Source: Anaerocolumna sedimenticola
Lineage (GTDB): Bacteria; Bacillota; Clostridia; Lachnospirales; Lachnospiraceae
Direction of reading: 5' to 3'
Length of the DNA stretch: 64,000 nt
NCBI RefSeq assembly: GCF_009931695.1
Contig: NZ_CP048000.1
Coordinates: 4,420,501 to 4,484,500, forward strand
Positions within the stretch are counted from its first letter, which is position 1. Each line of letters starts with the position of its first letter. Position numbers and translations under genes: made by a program. Under the pieces are notes generated by a model, which did not search any database, was not told the DNA's origin, and worked only from the letters and a program-made list of their open reading frames with translations. Positions 57,949 to 64,000 of this stretch are shown piece by piece.

Positions 57949-58410
57949 TTACAAGCTTTTTGAATTGATAAGTTTGTTCAACTTTTCCATAACAATAACG
58001 GTTTCTTCCGTAGTTTTAATTACGCACATAACCGTATCGTCTCCTGCAATACATCCCATAATTCCCTGAATGTGTAATGCATCCAAAGCTGCTGCAACAG
58101 CCATAGCCATACCGGATACGGTTTTTACAATAATAATATTCTGGGCCATGTCCATGGAAACAAAACCATCTTTTAAAACACGGACAAATTTCTCACTTAA
58201 ACCGGTTTCCGTATTGTTTAAAACAATATATTTCTGTCTTCCGTCATCTACTGATATTTTGGTTAATTTTAATTCTCTGATATCTCTGGAAATTGTAGCC
58301 TGAGTTACATTATAACCTGCTTTCGTTAGTAAATCTGCCAACTCTTCCTGGGTTTCAATATCATTCTTATTAATTAACTCTATAATTTTACTCTGTCTTC
58401 CTACTTTCAT
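57949..58410 (-). CDS. argR: Arginine repressor ArgR
   Basis: 153 residues. N-terminal winged helix (about 1-70, TQEELADLLTKAGYNVTQATISRDIREL) and C-terminal hexamerisation/arginine-binding domain with IQGIMGCIAGDDTVMCV, holding the conserved GDD pair. Represses arginine biosynthesis. It stands in the conserved cluster nadK-argR, but the usual next gene recN is far away. Only a 2-bp gap from nadK. Confidence 0.97.
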   Translation of the reverse strand: MKVGRQSKIIELINKNDIETQEELADLLTKAGYNVTQATISRDIRELKLTKISVDDGRQKYIVLNNTETGLSEKFVRVLKDGFVSMDMAQNIIIVKTVSGMAMAVAAALDALHIQGIMGCIAGDDTVMCVIKTTEETVIVMEKLNKLINSKSL

Positions 58411-58412
58411 AT

Positions 58413-59279
58413 TTATTCCCCGCCTTGTCCTATTTTTGTTCTTAGTATATCAAAAAAACTAGTATGATTGATTTTCACTAATTTTGTTTCTTCTTTTGCT
58501 TTACCCACTTCTATAATATCTTCTGCCTGAAGTAAAATTGCCATCCGTCCGTCAAATGTAGCTATTGCTTCTTCTTCCTGGGTCTTTTTGCTCTCATCGA
58601 TTTTTATCTTAACAGCATCCTCGGAAGAAACCACAATACTTCTGGAATTTAAAGTATGAGGACATATTGGTGTTATGATAATAGTTCTTGCATCCGGTTT
58701 AACAATCGGCCCACCGGAGGATAAATTGTATCCTGTGGAACCTGTCGGCGTGGATACAATAACTCCGTCACCGCGATACCGCCCTACTAATTCATCATTT
58801 ACAAAAATACTTACACTAATAATCCTTGAAAAACCACTTCGGGTTATAACAATATCATTTAATATAATACCGCCGTAAACCCGCACTTTTTTGCTATATA
58901 CATTTCCTTTCAGCATCATTCTGTTCTCTAAACTAAATTGATCCGAGTATAAGACATCCAGCGCTTCATAAAGGTTATGCTTTTCAATTTCTGCCAGAAA
59001 ACCCAGTGTTCCAAGATTTATACCAAGTATAGGAATCCCTTTTCCTGCAAGATCATTCGCAGCCTGTATAATGGTACCGTCCCCGCCTAATACAATAGCG
59101 CATTCCGTATCTTTAGGAATAGTACCTGCATCCGTAAAACGGTTTTGGTAATTTACAGGGTTTTGACCTTCCAAAAGGATACATTCCTTTTGATTTTTCC
59201 TCATATAATCTACAATCTTAGTTGTAATTTCTAAATCTGTATCTTTATCCCGATTTGTTATTACACAAAACTTTTTCAT
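58413..59279 (-). CDS. nadK: NAD kinase
   Basis: 288 residues. Signatures GGDGTIIQAAND (about 68-79) and the later STPTGSTGYNLSSGGPIVKP segment, which is the NAD-binding loop. Phosphorylates NAD to NADP. Third from the end of the operon tlyA-nadK-argR. Confidence 0.97.
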   Translation of the reverse strand: MKKFCVITNRDKDTDLEITTKIVDYMRKNQKECILLEGQNPVNYQNRFTDAGTIPKDTECAIVLGGDGTIIQAANDLAGKGIPILGINLGTLGFLAEIEKHNLYEALDVLYSDQFSLENRMMLKGNVYSKKVRVYGGIILNDIVITRSGFSRIISVSIFVNDELVGRYRGDGVIVSTPTGSTGYNLSSGGPIVKPDARTIIITPICPHTLNSRSIVVSSEDAVKIKIDESKKTQEEEAIATFDGRMAILLQAEDIIEVGKAKEETKLVKINHTSFFDILRTKIGQGGE

Positions 59280-59354
59280 TAAAAGCTCCTATAAATTACA
59301 TTGTTATGATTATTTATACAATGCCCATATTATTGTATCATAAACACTCCTTAT

Positions 59355-60221
59355 TTACAAGTTTAATGTATTATGAGCGACTCCTACAATATTATGAATA
59401 TAATTCGATAAATTACCTATATCATCATTGTGGACGTACTGATTGCATTCTTCTAAAGCAAATTCAGTCTCCTGTTCCCGGTCAGGGATGATATCTTTCT
59501 GAATATGTAATAAATATTCAATATTACCCTCCGGTCCTTTAATCGGTGAATAGTCCAGATTAAGAATATGAAAACCTGTGGATACGGCATAAATAATTAC
59601 TTTCTCTATTACTTCAATGTGAACACTCTGTTCACGAACTACACCTTTTTTCCCTACTTTTTCCCTGCCTGCTTCAAATTGAGGTTTTATAAGGCATACA
59701 ACCTCACCGCCGTCTTTTAACAGTTCTCGTACGGGTAACAAAACCTTTGTAAGGGATATAAATGCTACATCTATGGATATAAAATCTATACTGTCCGGAA
59801 TTTGATTCGGTTCCAAATACCTGATATTGGTCTTTTCCATGGAAACAACCCGTTCATCCTGTCTTAATTTCCAGGCAAGCTGATTTGTTCCCACATCCAC
59901 GGCATAAACTTTACTGGCTCCGTTCTGCAGCATACAATCCGTAAATCCTCCTGTTGAGGACCCCACATCCATACATATTTTTCCCTCTAAGGAAACCCCA
60001 TATTGTTCAACAGCCCTTTCTAATTTAAAACCTCCGCGGCTTACATATCTTGATGGAATACCTTTTACTTCTATGGTTACCGAATCCGCAAATGTACTTC
60101 CGGCTTTATCTTCTCTCTGCCCGTCAACGAAGACATTTCCTGCCATGATAATCGCTTTTGCCTTTTCCCGGGATTCTATCAGGTTTCTTTTAACTAATAA
60201 AACATCCAATCGTTCCTTCAC
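59355..60221 (-). CDS. tlyA: TlyA-family rRNA 2'-O-methyltransferase
   Basis: S4 RNA-binding domain (about 1-60, RLDVLLVKRNLIESREKAKAIIMAG) followed by an FtsJ-like methyltransferase domain (GSSTGGFTDCMLQNGASKVYAVD, then KPQFEAG). I start at GTG 60221, since GGAGG lies five bases upstream and the in-frame ATG four codons earlier would overlap that site. In other bacteria it modifies 16S and 23S rRNA. Between dxs and nadK, the conserved Firmicutes order. Confidence 0.9.
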   Translation of the reverse strand: MKERLDVLLVKRNLIESREKAKAIIMAGNVFVDGQREDKAGSTFADSVTIEVKGIPSRYVSRGGFKLERAVEQYGVSLEGKICMDVGSSTGGFTDCMLQNGASKVYAVDVGTNQLAWKLRQDERVVSMEKTNIRYLEPNQIPDSIDFISIDVAFISLTKVLLPVRELLKDGGEVVCLIKPQFEAGREKVGKKGVVREQSVHIEVIEKVIIYAVSTGFHILNLDYSPIKGPEGNIEYLLHIQKDIIPDREQETEFALEECNQYVHNDDIGNLSNYIHNIVGVAHNTLNL

Positions 60222-60257
60222 AATAACCTCCACAAAATAGAAACGAATATTACGAAA

Positions 60258-62207
60258 TTAACTTTCTACTTTTGCTAATATATTTTTTAAAATAGATGCT
60301 GCGTCAAATTGTAATTTTTCTTTTAATACTGCAACATCGCCCTGTTCTATAAATTGATCCGGCAGAGAAATATTAATCAGTCTGATCTGCCTGTAATTAT
60401 GTTCCATTAAAAATCCAGCAACTTTTTCACCATAACCGCCTGTCTTTACATTTTCTTCCATGGTAATCCATACCCCAGTACTTAATGCTAAGCGGTGGAA
60501 CAACGCTTCATCCATAGGAGAAATAAATCTCACATTTACCAATACTGCCTGCTTGCCAAGGTTACTCAATTCCTTAACAACCTGTACAGCTGTTTCCACC
60601 ATACTTCCTACTGCAAGGATAACCATAGTCTCCGGCTGAAATTCTTTGCCAAATATATCAAGGGAGGTTTGATCTTTATCGGTTCCAAACACATCGTTAT
60701 TTTTTCTTTTGTTTAAATTAATAATCTCACTTTTGCCGTATTCGATTGGAGTTTGGAACTCTTCCAACCCTTCATATACCCGGCCTCTGGGATACCGAAT
60801 GGCAACAGGACCGTCAAACTGATTTGCAAAATAAAGCATTTGACGGAATTCCTGTTTATTCTTAGGTGCTAACATTGTCATCGACGGCATATGGGATAAA
60901 AATGAGATATCAAAGATTCCCTGATGGGTTTCACCGTCATTTCCGACTAACCCGGCACGGTCGATAGCAAGTACTACAGGAAGTTTATTAATACATACAT
61001 CGTGAAGAATCTGATCATAAGCCCGCTGCAAAAATGTAGAATAAATAGCTACAAAGGGTTTCAAACCACCGGAAGCTAAACCGGCGGCATAAGTAACCGC
61101 ATGTTCTTCCGCAATCCCTACGTCAAAAAACCGTTCCGGATACTGTCTCATAAATTTATTTAAACCGGTCCCGCTGGGCATGGCTGCCGTGATTGCTACC
61201 AGTTTCTCGTTTTCTTTCGCAAGTTCTAGTAAGGTTTCAGAGAAAACATCGGTATAGGTAACACCTTTTTTCGGGGTACTATTTTTGCCGGTCTTTACAT
61301 CAAAGGATTCCACACTATGGTACCAGCAGGGATTCAGCTCAGCCGGTTTATAACCTCTGCCTTTTTTGGTTATTACATGAACCAGAACTGCTTCATTAAC
61401 TTTGGACGCACTGGAAAATGCAGTAATCAACTGGTTAATATCATGACCGTCAATCGGTCCTATATAAGTTAATCCCATATCTTCAAATAACATACCCGGA
61501 ATAACCAGCCGTTTAATGGAATCTTTAGACTTTCTTAATTTGTCCATAATGATAGAACCCAGCCCAGGAATATGATTCAAAGCATTTTCTATGGAATCCT
61601 TAAATTTATTATATTTTACGTTTGTCCGCAATTGACCTAAATAATTAGCCAAACCACCGACATTTTCTGAAATGGACATATTGTTATCATTTAAAACTAT
61701 CATCAGATTGGAGTTAAGCCTTGCCGCATTATTCAAAGCTTCAAATGCTAATCCTCCGGATAATGCTCCATCTCCGATAACTGCCGTAACCCTGTAATTC
61801 TCACCTTTTAAGTCCCTGGCTTTTACCAGTCCCATTGCGGCTGAAATCGAAGTTGAACTGTGTCCGGTATCAAAAGAATCACAATTACTTTCTTTCTTTT
61901 TGGGAAATCCACTTAATCCCTCGAAAGTTCTTAAAGTGCAGAAATCATTTTTCCTTCCGCTTAATAGTTTATGCGTATAAGCCTGATGGCCCACATCCCA
62001 TACTAATTTATCCTTAGGAAAGTCCATACACAGATGCAAGGCCATGGTTAATTCCACCGTACCCAGATTAGAAGCTAAATGCCCGCCTGTCTTACTGATA
62101 TTTTGCACCAGAAATTTTCTAATTTCCTCAGCCAGTTTCTTATAATCGGATGGGTTTATTTTTTTTATGTCATTTGCCTGATTTATATTATCCAAGATTC
62201 GTGACAA
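60258..62207 (-). CDS. dxs: 1-deoxy-D-xylulose-5-phosphate synthase
   Basis: 649 residues, slightly longer than usual. Condenses pyruvate and glyceraldehyde 3-phosphate, using thiamine diphosphate, at the start of the MEP isoprenoid pathway. ThDP site GDGALSGGLAFEALNN (about 145-160); the transketolase Pyr domain with AEEHAVTYAAGLA and the DRAGLVGNDGETHQG segment. The insert between about residues 455 and 495 (KRKNNDVFGTDKDQTS) is not usual. Operon ispA-dxs-tlyA. Confidence 0.97.
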   Translation of the reverse strand: MSRILDNINQANDIKKINPSDYKKLAEEIRKFLVQNISKTGGHLASNLGTVELTMALHLCMDFPKDKLVWDVGHQAYTHKLLSGRKNDFCTLRTFEGLSGFPKKKESNCDSFDTGHSSTSISAAMGLVKARDLKGENYRVTAVIGDGALSGGLAFEALNNAARLNSNLMIVLNDNNMSISENVGGLANYLGQLRTNVKYNKFKDSIENALNHIPGLGSIIMDKLRKSKDSIKRLVIPGMLFEDMGLTYIGPIDGHDINQLITAFSSASKVNEAVLVHVITKKGRGYKPAELNPCWYHSVESFDVKTGKNSTPKKGVTYTDVFSETLLELAKENEKLVAITAAMPSGTGLNKFMRQYPERFFDVGIAEEHAVTYAAGLASGGLKPFVAIYSTFLQRAYDQILHDVCINKLPVVLAIDRAGLVGNDGETHQGIFDISFLSHMPSMTMLAPKNKQEFRQMLYFANQFDGPVAIRYPRGRVYEGLEEFQTPIEYGKSEIINLNKRKNNDVFGTDKDQTSLDIFGKEFQPETMVILAVGSMVETAVQVVKELSNLGKQAVLVNVRFISPMDEALFHRLALSTGVWITMEENVKTGGYGEKVAGFLMEHNYRQIRLINISLPDQFIEQGDVAVLKEKLQFDAASILKNILAKVES

Positions 62208-62284
62208 AACTTCACCTTCATTTCTGTTTATAATAAGTTATCGGAAAGTAATGAACCGATAAACGATATATTCTTCTCAAATTA

Positions 62285-63262
62285 CTACTTTTTACGGTTA
62301 ATAAGATCTATAATTAAATCTTGTAAAAACTGATTCTCTTTCTTTAGCGTTTGAAAAGCAGAAATTCCTCTCTCTGATAATGCCGCAACTTCTTCTTTTG
62401 CTTTGTTTATTCCTAATAAGGTTACATAGGTAACTTTATTATTCTTTTCATCGCTGTGAGCTGGCTTTCCCATAATCTCAGTCGTTGAAGTAACATCTAA
62501 AATATCGTCCTCTATCTGAAATGCAAGGCCTATATCCGAAGCCATTTGTTCCACTGTCAGTACCTCTTTCGCATCTGCCCCTGCCAATACAGCGCCTATC
62601 ATCATACTGGCTTCAATCAGAGCGCCTGTCTTTAGCCTGTACATATAGTTTAATTTATCCAGAATTGATTTATGATTCGTATGGAAGTCTGATAATGGTA
62701 CCTCATTTTCATTCTTATTTAAGTGCATATTCGATTCATTTAGAGTTCCGAATCCCTCCATATCAACAACCTGTCCGCCTATCATCCCATAAATACCTGC
62801 TTTTTTGGCAAGGATACTAAGTGCGGCTGCCGCACACTTTAAATTTTCATAAGAACCACCTTTTAATGCCAGACAGGCTGTTTCAAAAGCATAATTTAGT
62901 AAACCATCTCCTGCTAAAATTCCCATGGCTTCACCAAATACGATATGAGTGGTTTTTCTTCCTCTGCGGTATTCATCATTATCCATTGCAGGAAGATCGT
63001 CATGTACCAGAGAATACGTATGAATCATCTCTATTGCGGCCATAAAAGGTTTTATTTCTTCTTCCTCACATCCACCGAATAAACGGTATGTTTCCAACAT
63101 TAACATGGGACGAAGCCTTTTACCTCCGGCCAGTATGCTATAGTTCATAGCTTCGTAGATACGTTTTTGGTATCCCTCTTCTTCAGGCAGATATTCCTTA
63201 ATTATTGCTTCAATATAATTAACCCTCTTATCAAGTTCTTCCCTAAAGTTCATCTGTTTCAT
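62285..63262 (-). CDS. ispA: Polyprenyl (farnesyl) diphosphate synthase
   Basis: Chain-elongating prenyltransferase. First aspartate-rich motif DDLPAMDND (about 92-100) and second DDILD near 252. 325 residues, about 30 more than usual: the extra part (about 172-205, VDMEGFGTLNESN through FHTNHKS) is polar and lies between the helices carrying GGQVVDM and KTGALIEA, so it should form a surface loop. The start has GGGGAG; its first codons overlap the end of xseB. Confidence 0.95.
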   Translation of the reverse strand: MKQMNFREELDKRVNYIEAIIKEYLPEEEGYQKRIYEAMNYSILAGGKRLRPMLMLETYRLFGGCEEEEIKPFMAAIEMIHTYSLVHDDLPAMDNDEYRRGRKTTHIVFGEAMGILAGDGLLNYAFETACLALKGGSYENLKCAAAALSILAKKAGIYGMIGGQVVDMEGFGTLNESNMHLNKNENEVPLSDFHTNHKSILDKLNYMYRLKTGALIEASMMIGAVLAGADAKEVLTVEQMASDIGLAFQIEDDILDVTSTTEIMGKPAHSDEKNNKVTYVTLLGINKAKEEVAALSERGISAFQTLKKENQFLQDLIIDLINRKK

Positions 63263-63452
63263 TTTTCTCCCCTAATATTATAAGCTTTTTTTCAACCTTA
63301 TCGATGGAATCATTACAATATTTTAGTAACTTGATACCTTCCTGATAGAGTGAAAACGAGTCTTCAAGCGTAATATCTTCCTGTTCCAGCTTACTTATAA
63401 TTTCATTTATTTCTTGAAAGGAAGCTTCCAGGGATTTTTCTTCTTTTTTCAT
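63243..63452 (-). CDS. xseB: Exodeoxyribonuclease VII small subunit
   Basis: 69 residues, with the signature SFQEINEIISKLEQEDITLEDSFSLYQEGIKL. It binds XseA to make the processive single-strand exonuclease. Start directly follows the xseA stop codon, and the end overlaps ispA by 20 bp. Confidence 0.95.
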   Translation of the reverse strand: MKKEEKSLEASFQEINEIISKLEQEDITLEDSFSLYQEGIKLLKYCNDSIDKVEKKLIILGEKNETDEL

Positions 63453-64000
63453 TTAATTCCGCTCCTTTTTAATCATTTCATCAACCGTAGCCAATACATC
63501 ACCATCCGTAATACAAATGCGGATTTTTTCACCTACCGATACTTTATCAAGATGGTTCATTATCTTGTTCTCACTATTTAAAACCAAGGCAAACCCCTGA
63601 TTTAATTTCTTAAGAGGAGAAAGCCCTTCTAATTTTTCAATATATAGTTCCAGCATATGTCTTTTAAGTGTTAACTTATTTTGCAGCTGCTGCGACAATT
63701 TCTGTTCCATATCAATCAGCTGCTGCCTTTTTTGGCGGATTTGATAGATAGGACTTGCATAATCTAATTTTAAGGATAGATGTTTCAGTTCATTACGGTA
63801 AACTGCAATTTTCTTTTGTAAGCCGCTGTTCAGGGAATGATTCAGTGCCGTTATATCAAAAAGAATCGCTTTAATATCTGGTACAGCCAGCTCTGCAGCC
63901 GCGGACGGCGTCGGAGCCCGCAGATCAGAGACAAAATCAGCTATAGTCACGTCGGTTTCATGACCTACCGCTGAAATAACAGGGGTTTGACATTCATAAA
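63453..64000 (-). CDS. xseA: Exodeoxyribonuclease VII large subunit, C-terminal part
   Basis: Only the last 182 codons are in the window; the gene runs off at 64000. The catalytic core is visible as [16 protein letters not shown] and [19 protein letters not shown], followed by the long coiled coil and a basic end. Partner of xseB, with immediate stop/start junction. Confidence 0.96.
   Translation of the reverse strand, partial: YECQTPVISAVGHETDVTIADFVSDLRAPTPSAAAELAVPDIKAILFDITALNHSLNSGLQKKIAVYRNELKHLSLKLDYASPIYQIRQKRQQLIDMEQKLSQQLQNKLTLKRHMLELYIEKLEGLSPLKKLNQGFALVLNSENKIMNHLDKVSVGEKIRICITDGDVLATVDEMIKKERN

Noticed and set aside
1..64000. CRISPR arrays, prophage, integrase or tRNA-linked island
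   Set aside because: No regularly spaced direct repeats with unique spacers, no phage structural genes, and no integrase or tRNA gene were seen.

Overview
The window is low-GC DNA typical of a spore-forming anaerobic clostridium. A Lachnospiraceae-like host is my inference from gene content and order. Supporting signs are Spo0A, SpoIVB and a CotF-like coat protein, a T-box leader, tmRNA with a Firmicutes-style tag, rubredoxin/flavodiiron oxygen-defence genes, and the conserved Firmicutes run xseA-xseB-ispA-dxs-tlyA-nadK-argR. Almost every gene lies on the minus strand; only tmRNA and two orphan genes are on plus.

Layout. 1-4.0 kb: eroded oxidoreductase pseudogene, ssrA (tmRNA), several small orphans and fragments. 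4.0-6.7 kb: smpB (frameshifted) and rnr. 7.1-9.8 kb: rubredoxin-fused NADH oxidoreductase and flavodiiron protein. 10.1-12.7 kb: a foldback element (MITE-like), then metG behind a methionine T-box. 12.8-19.9 kb: TetR regulator plus a TolC-like / HlyD-like / ABC export operon with a two-operator promoter. 20.1-25.6 kb: gap-pgk-tpiA-gpmI-secG glycolytic operon. 26-28.3 kb: coat protein with a 45-bp tandem repeat, and glycogen synthase. 28.5-32.9 kb: recN, spoIVB (frameshifted), spo0A. 33.2-35.0 kb: two XRE regulators and a membrane protein. 35.4-46.0 kb: a complete chemosensory operon cheY-cheA-cheW-mcp-cheR-cheB plus a multi-PAS hybrid kinase and a lone receiver. 46.8-50.5 kb: giant Ig-like surface protein. 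51-56.4 kb: small exported and membrane proteins, a ComEC-like metallo-hydrolase (frameshifted), nudC and an FMN-binding protein. 57-64 kb: yebC, argR, nadK, tlyA, dxs, ispA, xseB, xseA (runs off the end).

Four points deserve attention. First, a dispersed repeat of about 100 bp occurs five times, always in the same orientation, and three copies abut the T-tract of an intrinsic terminator. Second, a second structured repeat family sits immediately 5' of several genes and contains a compensated hairpin. Third, four conserved genes each carry a single-base loss in a homopolymer, which looks like a systematic sequence-quality signature. Fourth, the argR-recN-spoIVB-spo0A cluster, usually contiguous, is split by about 25 kb that contains the chemosensory operon.
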